DNA of 48,507 bases from Bdellovibrio sp. (GTDB lineage Bacteria > Bdellovibrionota > UBA1018), in contig JACPOE010000086.1 of assembly GCA_016185105.1 (NCBI GenBank), positions 1-48,507 of the forward strand, read 5' to 3'. Under the pieces are notes generated by a model. The model ran no database searches. It was not told the origin of the DNA and saw only the letters and a program-made list of their open reading frames with translations. Position numbers and translations under genes: made by a program. Shown in pieces: positions 11,677 to 20,451 of the stretch. The stretch's first letter is position 1. Each line of letters starts with the position of its first letter.

Positions 11677-12161
11677 AAAAAAGAACCCGAGAAATTTTAC
11701 GATACGCATTTGTATTAGGAATATTTGCAGCCTTGACCATGATTCAAGCGAATGCCCTCAATGGGGTCGAAGCAGGGTCTTTGATGCACCAGTTTATTAT
11801 TGCGCAAAAGAGCGAGATCAAGGCTTTCGATCATCGCAAGAAATTTGAACTTAAAGAGTTAAAAGCCTCTCAGGATCGTAGGCTGCATGAATTTGAAAAG
11901 ACTGAGAAAGAGGCTAGGCACAAGTACTTCGAAACGCACACTAAAGGTGAAGAGCGTAGGGCGTATGTGCAAGAGTTTATTAAACGGCGCGACGCTTTTC
12001 GAGCTTCGCTGGTCGATGAGCGGACTAGAAAGAACTCCGAGCTGGAGACCTCATTAAAATCAATTAAAGAAGATCAGGCAGCCAAATTTAAGCAGTTCAA
12101 GACTGAGGTACAAAAAGGGGATATTCCAGCCAAAGACCTTTGGCCCAAAGCTGGAATCTAA
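11673..12161 (+). CDS. Exported coiled-coil protein of unknown function
   Basis: A 162-residue protein overlapping recJ by four bases. The N-terminus (KKRTREILRYAFVLGIFAAL then TMIQANA) is a signal peptide or membrane anchor. The rest, from about residue 40 to 150, is almost entirely charged heptad-type sequence rich in Lys, Glu and Arg (HRKKFELKELKASQDRRLHE), predicted to form one long coiled coil. No domain is recognised. The overlap with recJ implies co-translation, though a periplasmic coiled coil has no obvious link to DNA repair. It is the last gene of the rightward cluster. Confidence 0.75.
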   Translation: MKKRTREILRYAFVLGIFAALTMIQANALNGVEAGSLMHQFIIAQKSEIKAFDHRKKFELKELKASQDRRLHEFEKTEKEARHKYFETHTKGEERRAYVQEFIKRRDAFRASLVDERTRKNSELETSLKSIKEDQAAKFKQFKTEVQKGDIPAKDLWPKAGI

Positions 12162-12183
12162 AAAAACGTAAGAGCTACCTAAC

Positions 12184-13101
12184 CTAGAGTAAATTCAGGC
12201 TAACCCAAACGGAAAAGAAAGAATTCTTCAGAGTGGGTGTATCCAGAATATAGGTGTTTAACAAAAGGGCAACATTCACTTCCGGAGCAATGTTGAAGCC
12301 GATCCCGTTTTGCACCATAGGGGCCGGTAGGTCCCAAGAGAGGAGATTTCCATTTCCTCTTTGATCTCTAAAATGTTGGAAGTTCAAAGTCAGAGCGTTC
12401 ACCGTGTAGAGAAGTTTTGTTACTTCGTAATTCGCCCAAAGAGTGCTCCAACCGTAGTAGTTCGCCCCTGTAGTCGCGCCCACGTCAGAAAATGCAAAAG
12501 TCAGCTCTCCCACTAATCCCGCACTCCATTTTGAATCTGGGAAAGCGTACGAAGTATTATGTCTGAAACCGAACTCCTGAGATCTGGACAAAGGACCGAA
12601 GGCTTCAGGTGCAACTCCTGGTTGATAATAGAGGTCAAAACTGGTGCTAAGGTTCTTTACTTTGAACGGATTTACTTTTCGAATCGCAAATCGAGGGTTT
12701 CTGAAACGATGGGTAACTCCCTCTAGGGCATCAAAAAAGAAAAAGTAACGTTGCCAGAAAACGACCTTCCAATCATTACCGATGTCATAATCGATGAAAA
12801 AATAATTGAAAGTATAGGTAGGTCCTAGAATTCCTGGAACATCGGTTTCAGGAGAAGCGCCGCCTGTAGAGGAGGGCGTATTGCCCCCTTTTCCAGCAAG
12901 GGCCGGAGTCATGTATTCAGTAAAGTGACGAATTCGGAACTTACGCTTAACGAAATCAAGGGTGGTTTCAGACTTTTCTTCAGAGGTGGGAGGGGTAGGA
13001 TCGGAAAGTGCTGGGAGTGCAAAAGTGAACGAAGCAAGAATCATCAGCAAACAAATTGAATGTTTGGTTTTCAACTTCGGTTTAATCACTTTCGATCTCA
13101 C
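12184..13101 (-). CDS. Predicted outer-membrane beta-barrel protein
   Basis: A 305-residue protein starting at GTG with a very good Shine-Dalgarno (AGGAGGT). The N-terminus carries a basic region then LLMILASFTFALPALSD, a signal peptide. The mature part alternates short aromatic-rich strands (YTFNYFFIDYDIGNDWKVVF, then WQRYFFFFDALEG; STLWANYEVTKLLYTVNALT) and ends in WVSLNLL, compatible with an outer-membrane barrel C-terminus. Mention of phrases such as FRNPRFAIRKVNPFKVKNLS and LYYQPGVAPEA gives no specific family. It is the only gene between the recJ cluster and rsh, and its leader contains a terminator-like hairpin. Confidence 0.75.
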   Translation of the reverse strand: MRSKVIKPKLKTKHSICLLMILASFTFALPALSDPTPPTSEEKSETTLDFVKRKFRIRHFTEYMTPALAGKGGNTPSSTGGASPETDVPGILGPTYTFNYFFIDYDIGNDWKVVFWQRYFFFFDALEGVTHRFRNPRFAIRKVNPFKVKNLSTSFDLYYQPGVAPEAFGPLSRSQEFGFRHNTSYAFPDSKWSAGLVGELTFAFSDVGATTGANYYGWSTLWANYEVTKLLYTVNALTLNFQHFRDQRGNGNLLSWDLPAPMVQNGIGFNIAPEVNVALLLNTYILDTPTLKNSFFSVWVSLNLL

Positions 13102-13114
13102 AACCTACCTCCTA

Positions 13115-13152
13115 TTAAACAAAAACCCCGAAGACCTTCGGCCTGCGGGGTT
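13115..13152 (-). terminator. Rho-independent terminator or attenuator upstream of the outer-membrane gene
   Basis: On the minus strand AACCCCG (13152-13146) pairs with CGGGGTT (13130-13124), followed by TTTTTGTTT. The loop itself can form a smaller hairpin (CGAA/TTCG). It ends only about 14 nt before the GTG of the outer-membrane gene. It could terminate readthrough from rsh, or act as an attenuator in the leader of the outer-membrane gene. Confidence 0.75.
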
Positions 13153-13389
13153 AAATCTTATATAGCAAATCTTTTACGTCCCCGTCCCAAACCAGGAACC
13201 ACCTGCGTAGGCAGTGTTCTACAGGAGGGGGGGCATTATTGCAATCAAAATAACGCAAAGAGTTAATAACTTATAAGGCTCTGTTTAAGCCGTTCTGACG
13301 CCTTTTAGCAAGGCTAAAGCCTGTTTAATTATGCATTATTTGTATAATTAATAGACACCTTAATTTTATTGAATTCACAGGTCTAGGTT
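13153..13389. other. Intergenic stretch between rsh and the outer-membrane gene
   Basis: No credible gene is seen in this 237 nt stretch. It is AT-rich near rsh, with a short TTTAGC/GCTAAA inverted repeat at 13305-13318, and richer in G+C near 13180-13235, where CTGC/GCAG complementarity occurs. No known riboswitch family is recognised. Confidence 0.4.
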
Positions 13390-15579
13390 TTAGGACCGGA
13401 CTCTTTCCACACTGATCACGCCTTTTTTACTCTCTAGAGCGCTCGACAGTTTCTGGAGCTGAGAAATGTCGGAGACTTCAACGTCAAAAAGGGCGATTGC
13501 TTTCTTGTCCTTTGTCGTTCTGATATTCGCAGAGGAAATATTCACCCCACAGTTCGAAATTGTGTGGGACATCATGGCCAATACACCAGGTTCGTCCAAG
13601 GAGATAATTCTAATCTTTACGTGACGTTTAATTTGTCCTTTGTCTCGAATATTCCATTGAACGTCGACCCTTCGCTCCTGGTCATTGTCTAAAGCTTTGG
13701 TGCAATTTGCTGTGTGAATGGTGACCCCACGACCTCGGGTAATAAAGCCAATGATGCTGTCGCCGGGCAAGGGGTTGCAGCACTTTCCAAAGCGAATCAG
13801 GACATCGTGAAGGTTGGCAACCGTAATTGCAGTTCTGGTATCGCTTCTTTTTCTCGCAACGTTAAATACGCGATTTAGAAATGAAGCATCTTCGACCGAT
13901 TTCCCGGCCTCGAGTTTCTTTTCTAAGACGTCCTTCGGAACCAGTAGAGGGATGATGTCATCAGTCGTGATTCGGCCATAACCAATGGCGACATAGAGCT
14001 CATGTTCGGTGCGAACATTGAAGTCCTGACCCGATCGGACAAGATCACCCGACTTTTCGAGCTTCGAAAGAGAGGCACCAAATTGTCTCAAGGTCTTCTC
14101 TAAGATCTCCTTACCAAGCTTAAGCGCGCGCTCTCTTTCTTGTTCTTTGATAAAGCTGCGAATTTTGGCCTTGGCACGGGAGCTTCGAACAATTTTTAAC
14201 CAGTCTTTAGACGGCGTCTGAGTGGGGCTGGTCACAATTTCGACCGTGTCGCCCGATTTTAATCGGTGCTTCAATGGAACGATCTTGCCGTTTACTTTTG
14301 CACCCACACACTTGTTGCCGACATCGGTGTGAACAGCGTAGGCAAAATCCAGAGGCGTTGCTCCGTGCGAGAGTTGCTTTACTTCCCCTCGGGGGGTGAA
14401 AACAAAAACATCTTCGGCAAAAAGGTCGATTTTAACTGTTTCCAAAAATTCGTTTGGGTCCTGAAGGTCCTTATGCCACTCGAGTAGGCGATTGACCCAC
14501 TCGACATTTTCACGGGCTCGGCTATCAAATTTTCCTTCTTTGTATTTCCAATGAGCCGCGATTCCACCTTCAGCAGTCTGATGCATTTCATGGGTTCGAA
14601 TTTGAATTTCGACTCTTTCGCCATGGGGGCCGATGACCGTAGTGTGTAGTGACTGGTAAGCATTGGCCTTGGGCATTGCAATATAGTCTTTGAAACGTCC
14701 GGGAACAGGCTTGTAAGCTGCATGAATCACACCTAGGGACTTGTAGCATTCAGTAATATTATCCACTAAAATTCTAAAAGCGATGACATCAAAAACTTGT
14801 TCGTAATCGACTTTTCGGCGCTCCATTTTTTTATAGATTGAATAAAAATGTTTCGCACGACCGGTTACTTGGGCCTGAATGTCATATTCCTTTAGGCGCT
14901 CATCAAGAATGGTAACTACCTCTTCGGTGTACTTTTCTCTCTCTCTTTTGGTCTTGGTGACTTTCTGAGCTAGCTTGTAATAGACGTCTGGATGCAGGTA
15001 ACGCAGGCAGAGGTCTTCAAGCTCGAGTTTTATCCAGCTGATCCCCAAACGATTGGCAATGGGAGCATAGATGTCCAGCGTTTCTTGGGCGATTGTTTGT
15101 TGCTTCAGCGGACTGAGGTGTTCAAGAGTCCTCATATTATTCAAGCGATCTGCCAGTTTTACCAGAATCACTCGAATGTCCTTGGCCATCGCCAGGATCA
15201 TTTTTCTGAAGTTCTCGGCCTGTTTTTCCTCGGAGGTCTTGAAAGTAATCTGAGAAAGTTTCGTGACTCCGTCGACCAGCTCGCCGATGTCCTTCCCAAA
15301 TTCTTTTTCAATTTGTTCTAACGTGGCGTGTGTGTCTTCAACCGTATCGTGCAGGAGGCCAGTAACAACGCTTGGGATGTCGAGGTGAAGGTCGGCAAGA
15401 ATTTGAGCCACCTCTGTTGGGTGAACCATGTAAGGCTGGCCACTGGATCTTAATTGGCCTCGATGGGCCTCTTCTGCAAAAAGATAGGCCCTTTGGAGGA
15501 GGTCCGTTTTTGCTTCTGGGTAATAGCTTAAGACTTTGCTTCGAATAGTATCAAGAGTTGCAGTTTTTAATTTCGACAT
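13390..15579 (-). CDS. Bifunctional (p)ppGpp synthetase/hydrolase RelA/SpoT (Rsh)
   Basis: A long stringent-response enzyme of about 729 residues. The N-terminal HD hydrolase domain is intact, with RSSGQPYMVHPTEVAQIL, TGLLHDTVEDTHAT and LVKLADRLNNMRTL. The synthetase domain shows RAKHFYSIYKKM, FDVIAFRILVD, GRFKDYIAMPKANAYQSLHT and EIQIRTHEMH. A TGS domain (VFTPRGEVKQLSHGATPLDFAYAVHTDVG in segments), a conserved-cysteine region (IRFGKCCNPLPGDSI) and a C-terminal ACT domain follow. Both activities are therefore expected. The frame extends to a TTG at 15603, but the ATG at 15579 (MSKLKTATL) is the better start. gmk lies 49 nt upstream of that ATG. The usual rpoZ gene between gmk and spoT is absent here. 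Confidence 0.95.
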   Translation of the reverse strand: MSKLKTATLDTIRSKVLSYYPEAKTDLLQRAYLFAEEAHRGQLRSSGQPYMVHPTEVAQILADLHLDIPSVVTGLLHDTVEDTHATLEQIEKEFGKDIGELVDGVTKLSQITFKTSEEKQAENFRKMILAMAKDIRVILVKLADRLNNMRTLEHLSPLKQQTIAQETLDIYAPIANRLGISWIKLELEDLCLRYLHPDVYYKLAQKVTKTKREREKYTEEVVTILDERLKEYDIQAQVTGRAKHFYSIYKKMERRKVDYEQVFDVIAFRILVDNITECYKSLGVIHAAYKPVPGRFKDYIAMPKANAYQSLHTTVIGPHGERVEIQIRTHEMHQTAEGGIAAHWKYKEGKFDSRARENVEWVNRLLEWHKDLQDPNEFLETVKIDLFAEDVFVFTPRGEVKQLSHGATPLDFAYAVHTDVGNKCVGAKVNGKIVPLKHRLKSGDTVEIVTSPTQTPSKDWLKIVRSSRAKAKIRSFIKEQERERALKLGKEILEKTLRQFGASLSKLEKSGDLVRSGQDFNVRTEHELYVAIGYGRITTDDIIPLLVPKDVLEKKLEAGKSVEDASFLNRVFNVARKRSDTRTAITVANLHDVLIRFGKCCNPLPGDSIIGFITRGRGVTIHTANCTKALDNDQERRVDVQWNIRDKGQIKRHVKIRIISLDEPGVLAMMSHTISNCGVNISSANIRTTKDKKAIALFDVEVSDISQLQKLSSALESKKGVISVERVRS

Positions 15580-15628
15580 CTTATTTCTTCTTTCGCTGTG
15601 CAAATCTTAAGGCGGCAGAAGGTCAGGT

Positions 15629-16198
15629 CTATCTGATTTTCTTCTCTACGAGAGCTTTAAGCTGCGCATAGGCGTTGTCCAAAGAGTCATTGACTACCAC
15701 TGCATCAAAAAGGTGCTTTTGATCCATTTCGCTCTTCGCATTTTCTAGCCTTTTTAGGATCACTTCCTCGCGCTCCGTTTTTCTCGCCCTAAGTCTTCGC
15801 TCAAGTTCTTCCATACTAGGAGGGGCAATGAATATACTGAAGCATTGCTTTGGAAAAGCCTGTCTCAATAATTCGGCTCCTTGAACATCAATATCCAGGA
15901 GGACCGAGTAGCCTTTTTTGAAGTTGGATTCAATGGTCTGTTTGGCAGTGCCGTAATAGTTCCCATGCACTTGAGCCCATTCGGCAAAACGTCCTTGGTC
16001 GATCCCGTCCTTAAAAGCCTCGGATGTTAGAAAATGGTATTCCACTCCGTCCTTTTCGGAACCCCGAGGCGCTCGAGTTGTGGACGAAATCGATAACTTA
16101 AGATTCGGGAACTCGACTAGGAGGCGCTGGCAAAGTGTTGTTTTTCCGGCACCCGAGGGAGCTGAGATCACAATTAAGAAAGGAGTACGACTTTTCAT
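15629..16198 (-). CDS. gmk: Guanylate kinase
   Basis: A 189-residue enzyme phosphorylating GMP to GDP. It shows the P-loop ISAPSGAGKTTLCQRL at residue 11, then SISSTTRAPRGSEKDGVEYHF (GMP-binding region), EWAQVHGNYYGT, VLLDIDVQGAELLRQ and IFIAPPSMEELERRLRAR. Length is normal. It starts five bases after the accA stop on the same strand and is followed by rsh, placing GMP phosphorylation next to (p)ppGpp metabolism as in many bacteria. Confidence 0.97.
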   Translation of the reverse strand: MKSRTPFLIVISAPSGAGKTTLCQRLLVEFPNLKLSISSTTRAPRGSEKDGVEYHFLTSEAFKDGIDQGRFAEWAQVHGNYYGTAKQTIESNFKKGYSVLLDIDVQGAELLRQAFPKQCFSIFIAPPSMEELERRLRARKTEREEVILKRLENAKSEMDQKHLFDAVVVNDSLDNAYAQLKALVEKKIR

Positions 16199-16203
16199 TG
16201 TGG

Positions 16204-17244
16204 CTAACTCCCAGAAGAAACGGGTGCGTGGGCCAAAGCGGAAAGGCCCATTCCCCGAAATTTCTTTTGTCGCTCGCTAACAATTTTTTTCGGATGGGTT
16301 TTCCAAGTCTTTAGGAGGGGCGTCATGGTTTCAACTAGGGCTTTGTGCATAAAGTCTGCTGCTTCCAGCCAGTTTCGATGAGCTCCCCCCTTCGGCTCAG
16401 GGATGATAGAATCAATAATTCCCAAACGATGAAGATCCGGAGGGTTCATCTTGAGCTTCTCACTTGCTCTCTCGGCAAGGCTCGAATCACTCCACAAAAT
16501 GGAGGCGCAGCTTTCCGGGGAAATCACAGAATAGGTGCTGTACTCTTGCATCAGAACTTGATTGGCAACTCCGATCGCCAATGCGCCGCCTGATCCTCCT
16601 TCTCCAATGACAATGGAAATGGAGGGGACGGAGAGCTGAAACATACATAAGATGCTCTCGGCGATGGCTTGGCTCTGGCCTCGTTGTTCGGCTTCCACCC
16701 CTGGATAAGCGCCGGGAGTATCAATCAACGTGATGACCGGCATTTTTGAGCGTTCTGCAAGCGCCATTAAGCGCATCGCTTTTCGATACCCCTCTGGCTT
16801 TGCCATACCGAAATTTCTTTCCATCTTTTGTTTAGTGGTCCGCCCTTTTTGATGGCCTATAATTAAGACTGAAATGCGGTCGTTTGATTCCACCGGTTTG
16901 GTTGGCTCTGCCAGACCAGGCATACGAGGTGGCCAGGTGGCTACACCGGCAAGAATTGCCTGGTCGTCCCCAAAGGTACGGTCGCCCTGAAGTTCCAGAA
17001 AATCCGGAAAAAGTAGGTCAATGTAATCCCGACTGTAGGGGCGGTTCGGATGGCGTGAAAGCTGGACTTTTTGCCAGGGGGAAAGTTTAGCGTATGTGTC
17101 ATCGATTAAGGCTGCGACTTTTTTCTCTAAGATATTGATTTCATGGCTAAAGTCGACCCCTTCTTGGGTGGCTAACTCTCGTAAATCCTGCAATTTCTTT
17201 TCTAAATTTACAATAGGCTTTTCGAACTCAAAGAACGCTTCCAT
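16204..17244 (-). CDS. accA: Acetyl-CoA carboxylase carboxyltransferase subunit alpha
   Basis: A 346-residue subunit that, with AccD, transfers carboxyl from biotin to acetyl-CoA for fatty-acid synthesis. It has the N-terminal helical lead (FEKPIVNLEKKLQDLREL), VQLSRHPNRPYSRDYIDLLF, LQGDRTFGDDQAILAGVA, GRTTKQKMERNFGMAKPEGY, LIDTPGAYPGVEAEQRGQ and VIGEGGSGGALAIGVANQVL. About 20 residues (PPRMPGLAEPTKPVESND) are inserted between the LAGVA strand and the VLIIGHQKG strand. accD is not adjacent. It leads the accA-gmk-rsh operon. Confidence 0.97.
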   Translation of the reverse strand: MEAFFEFEKPIVNLEKKLQDLRELATQEGVDFSHEINILEKKVAALIDDTYAKLSPWQKVQLSRHPNRPYSRDYIDLLFPDFLELQGDRTFGDDQAILAGVATWPPRMPGLAEPTKPVESNDRISVLIIGHQKGRTTKQKMERNFGMAKPEGYRKAMRLMALAERSKMPVITLIDTPGAYPGVEAEQRGQSQAIAESILCMFQLSVPSISIVIGEGGSGGALAIGVANQVLMQEYSTYSVISPESCASILWSDSSLAERASEKLKMNPPDLHRLGIIDSIIPEPKGGAHRNWLEAADFMHKALVETMTPLLKTWKTHPKKIVSERQKKFRGMGLSALAHAPVSSGS

Positions 17245-17371
17245 AGATTACCGAAACTAGCACGTGGTGTGCGGATTTCCAGTACTTCCTGAGGGGTCTG
17301 GGTGCGCGGTGGGCTCGATTCTTTAAGAGCACTGGTTGAATGTCGAGCGAGGACCCTTTACCATAGAGAGA

Positions 17372-18334
17372 ATGGCTGACGACACCAAACCCGCGAGTGG
17401 GGCAGCGCCCCAAGCCGGGGCTACTGAGCCTGATCCGTTTGACACTCTCCTGGGAGGAGGGACTGGCGGGGAAGGTCTAAATCTCGACCTGGCAGCCGAG
17501 CTTTCCGGAAAAATTTCGGCTGAAGGCTCAGACTCGCCTTTGGGGGATGCCGCCAAGCTCGCTTCGTCGATCACAGGGGGTGGAGCGATGCCCTCAGGTG
17601 ACGATGCCGGAGCCGAGCCCTCTGGGGAGGCGCCGCAAGAAGAAGCACCCGTACCTGAGGAAGAGGCTGCACCTGAAGGCGATCCTGCTGCGGACGAGTC
17701 TACGACAGCGGACGAGGCAACTACAGAAGAGGAAGTCGAGGCCCCGGCACCGAAGCCAAAAAAGCCTCGCGCGCGGAAGAGATCTTGGAGGGAGATATCC
17801 TTAGTCTTTACGGGAATCGCGTCCGCCGATGCGCAGACTGCGAAAATGTCTCTCATATTCATTTTGAGCTTTTCAGGGATTGTTTATTTGATTGGAACGA
17901 CCGCCTACCAAAGTTCCAAAAGGAGCGCTGAAATCAGAGCTAAAGAAAACGCCGCCAAAATGGCTCGCTCTGCGGCGCTTGCAAAAAAACTTGGAGAAGA
18001 AGAACGGCTTAAAGAAAGCCTTCTTAATATGGGAAGGTTTACTCTGGAACTGATTCCTGCCGAAGGGAAACGTCCTCCCCATGGAATTGTAAATATGGCG
18101 GAAGTGGAGTTTGTGCTCCAGTGTGACTCTCCAGAAACACGGCACTACATTGAAGGAAACTTCACCCTGGCTCGCAATTTGATGGTGACCGCACTTGTTC
18201 CTATGGAGCGTGAGGATCTGCTCTCCCATGAAGGCAAAAAGAAGTGGAAAGCCATTTTGTTGAGAGTGCTCAATCAGTGGTTGACTCACGGTAAAGTCCA
18301 AGACGTCTATTTTTCAAAAATGATTATCAACTGA
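17372..18334 (+). CDS. FliL-domain membrane protein with long acidic N-terminal region
   Basis: The ATG at 17372 (MADDTKPASG) is preferred over an upstream TTG at 17336. The first 130 residues are acidic and Ala/Pro/Glu-rich (EAPVPEEEAAPEGDPAADES) and must be disordered. A basic patch (KPKKPRARKRSW) and one membrane helix (SLIFILSFSGIVYLIGTTAY) follow. The periplasmic C-terminus starts GRFTLELIP and contains NMAEVEFVLQCDSPETRHYI and the ending NQWLTHGKVQDVYFSKMIIN, which match the layout of FliL. FliL sits at the flagellar motor and supports stator function. No flagellar genes are nearby, so this may be a divergent paralogue. Confidence 0.7.
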   Translation: MADDTKPASGAAPQAGATEPDPFDTLLGGGTGGEGLNLDLAAELSGKISAEGSDSPLGDAAKLASSITGGGAMPSGDDAGAEPSGEAPQEEAPVPEEEAAPEGDPAADESTTADEATTEEEVEAPAPKPKKPRARKRSWREISLVFTGIASADAQTAKMSLIFILSFSGIVYLIGTTAYQSSKRSAEIRAKENAAKMARSAALAKKLGEEERLKESLLNMGRFTLELIPAEGKRPPHGIVNMAEVEFVLQCDSPETRHYIEGNFTLARNLMVTALVPMEREDLLSHEGKKKWKAILLRVLNQWLTHGKVQDVYFSKMIIN

Positions 18335-18364
18335 TTTCTGTGGAGGCGGACCCAGCAACTCTCG

Positions 18365-19630
18365 TCAGAAATCTCTGACGACGCGAGGTCCCTGAATTCC
18401 ATGCCTTTTGATCATTTGAAAAAGGGTGCTTCTGGCCACACCTAGGAGAATCGCGGCTTCGGCTCGATTTCCATGGGTCAGTCGCAAAGCCCTAAGAAGT
18501 GCATGTCTTTCTATTTCTTTCATTGAAAGAGCGGGTGGAAGAACTTTTTCAGGATTTAAAGGGTCGTCTTTGCACATAAACTGAAAGGCTTCTTCGTCTA
18601 GGATGGATTGGAACTCTCCGCTAAGGCCTGATGCTCGCTCTAGGGTGTGTTGAAGCTCTCGTACATTTCCAGGCCAAGAGTGTGCCTGAAGCCTCAGAAC
18701 TGCTTTCTTGGTTAGGTTTTTGCGATTTTGCTCTGCAAAGTAGCGAGACAGGAGTTCGATATCTTCCGGGCGGCTTCTTAAACTTGGAATAGAAATGGTG
18801 ATCGATGCGAGTCGATAAAAAAGGTCTCGCCGAAACTTCCCTTGCTCCACGAGCTTTTCTAACGGCAAATGGGTTGCACAAACCAACCTTACACTCGCTC
18901 TATGAATTCGGTCAGAGCCGACTGGCCTGATTTCTCCGTCTTCCAAGAAACGTAAGAGTTTAACCTGAATGTCAATCGGCAGGTCACCAATCTCATCTAA
19001 AAATAACGTCCCCCCATGGGCTTGCATGAGAGCCCCAGGCCGTTGATGGTGGGCACCGGTAAAGGCACCCTTCACATGGCCAAAAAGCTCACTTTCGACC
19101 AGAGACAGGCTCAGAGCCCCACAGTGGAGCGGAACAAAAGGGCCAGCTTTTCTTGGACTCCACGAATGAATGAGGTGAGCCAAGACTTCTTTTCCGGTTC
19201 CAGTCTCACCTGAAAGAAAAATGGAAAGTTGAGTGTCGGCGGCTTTACGTGCGGTCCACAACATTTCTCGGCCTAAATTGGAACTACATTTCCAAGGTTT
19301 TACCCCGGAAGGAAAGCTGGGGAGGGGGTTGTCCTTTTTTTGAGCACAGATCGTGAGTCGGGTCTCGCCGATCCGAAATGGAATTTCGTGAGGAAGGTTT
19401 CCCTCTCGAATTTGCAGATCTCCAAGGACAATAGGTGGGGCCCCCTCAGCGGCTTTAAACCAGAAATCGGATTCGTTTGATGAAACGAAAATAGACCCTA
19501 CTTGGGGAGCAACGGTGGGGTCTTTGAGGAGAATGTCGACTTTCTCATTTCTTCCGAGGGTTTGGTTAGGCTGCAATTGGAGTTGGCGAACTTCTCCTGA
19601 AGGGTCGTTGATTTGAAGCTGAAACAGCAT
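18365..19630 (-). CDS. FHA-domain sigma-54-dependent transcriptional activator
   Basis: Start taken at the ATG at 19630, which has an AAGGA Shine-Dalgarno, giving 421 residues; an upstream extension of the frame is unlikely. Residues 1-100 resemble an FHA phosphothreonine-binding domain (QTLGRNEKVDILLKDPTVAP). The central AAA+ domain has GETGTGKEVLAHLIH (Walker A), the sigma-54 contact loop GAFTGA in ELFGHVKGAFTGAHHQ, LFLDEIGDLP (Walker B) and FRRDLFYRLASITI. A Fis-type helix-turn-helix closes the protein (GNRAEAAILLGVARSTLFQM). It would activate sigma-54 promoters in response to serine/threonine kinase signalling. The target genes are unknown. Confidence 0.92.
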   Translation of the reverse strand: MLFQLQINDPSGEVRQLQLQPNQTLGRNEKVDILLKDPTVAPQVGSIFVSSNESDFWFKAAEGAPPIVLGDLQIREGNLPHEIPFRIGETRLTICAQKKDNPLPSFPSGVKPWKCSSNLGREMLWTARKAADTQLSIFLSGETGTGKEVLAHLIHSWSPRKAGPFVPLHCGALSLSLVESELFGHVKGAFTGAHHQRPGALMQAHGGTLFLDEIGDLPIDIQVKLLRFLEDGEIRPVGSDRIHRASVRLVCATHLPLEKLVEQGKFRRDLFYRLASITISIPSLRSRPEDIELLSRYFAEQNRKNLTKKAVLRLQAHSWPGNVRELQHTLERASGLSGEFQSILDEEAFQFMCKDDPLNPEKVLPPALSMKEIERHALLRALRLTHGNRAEAAILLGVARSTLFQMIKRHGIQGPRVVRDF

Positions 19631-19767
19631 TTGGAATCCTTTCAATGGGTTTTTTCTAAATGCTAACAGCAACGGACATGCCAAACTCAGGGCTCGATTA
19701 AAGAAACCCTAGCCTTCAATCTCTCTTTTTTGATTCAAATTTACTTGGTTTTGGCTACAAGTATCGC

Positions 19768-20418
19768 ATGGCCTCCATTCCATCTCGTTCTCTTGATGCA
19801 GAATTTCTTTTTACCCTGGCAGATACTGCTCAGCTGCCGTCGCTTTTGAAAGGGAAATACCTTAAGGGTCATGGTGAGCCCCGCATTGCCATGGTCGGAC
19901 GTTCGAACGTTGGCAAGAGCTCCCTGATTAACTCGCTTCTTGGAAAGCGTCTGGCACGCATCAGCACACAACCAGGGAAGACTCGGGCAATTCATTTCTA
20001 TCATTGGAAGAAGTTGAAAAGAATTATTGCAGACTTCCCGGGGTATGGATTTGCAAAAGTCTCCAAAGCTGAACGTCAAGATTGGAGTGGTTTGATTGGT
20101 GCTTATTTGGAACAAGAGGAAAACCTTTCCATTGCGCTTGTTCTCTTGGATTCACGCCATGGGCCGACCGAGTCTGATTTGGAGGCGATTGGCTTTTTAA
20201 TGGGAAAAAATATACCTGTTGCTTTGGTCTTTACGAAGACCGATACTTTGAAAACCCAGGCGCTTCGGATCAGCCGAAAGAGAGAAGTAGTTAAAGTCCT
20301 TCATGAAAACTTTGGGGATTCGGAGAATTGGGAAAAGGGAGTCTTCTGGGTTTCAAGTAAAACTGAGGATGGTATTAAGTCACTCATCCAGTTTTTAGCC
20401 TCTGAGGGAGATTCCTAA
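19768..20418 (+). CDS. engB: Ribosome biogenesis GTP-binding protein YsxC/EngB
   Basis: A 216-residue TRAFAC GTPase for large-subunit assembly. G motifs in order: GRSNVGKSSLINSLLG (G1), RISTQPGKTRAIHFY (G2), DFPGYGFAKVSK (G3), VFTKTDTL (G4) and SSKTEDG (G5). The lead MASIPSRSLDAEFLFTLAD is normal for the family. It stands divergent from the sigma-54 activator and 34 nt before a small membrane-protein gene. Confidence 0.96.
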   Translation: MASIPSRSLDAEFLFTLADTAQLPSLLKGKYLKGHGEPRIAMVGRSNVGKSSLINSLLGKRLARISTQPGKTRAIHFYHWKKLKRIIADFPGYGFAKVSKAERQDWSGLIGAYLEQEENLSIALVLLDSRHGPTESDLEAIGFLMGKNIPVALVFTKTDTLKTQALRISRKREVVKVLHENFGDSENWEKGVFWVSSKTEDGIKSLIQFLASEGDS

Positions 20419-20451
20419 ACGTTTTGAGGCCGGAAAGGACAAAGGTAGAGC

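Noticed and set aside
14992..15321. 109-residue plus-strand ORF inside rsh
   Set aside because: It lies opposite well-conserved RelA/SpoT codons and shows no independent start signal or motif.
17323..17862. 179-residue minus-strand Ser/Ala-rich ORF opposite the FliL-like gene
   Set aside because: It mirrors the low-complexity acidic repeat of the true gene; the plus-strand frame continues into a conserved domain.
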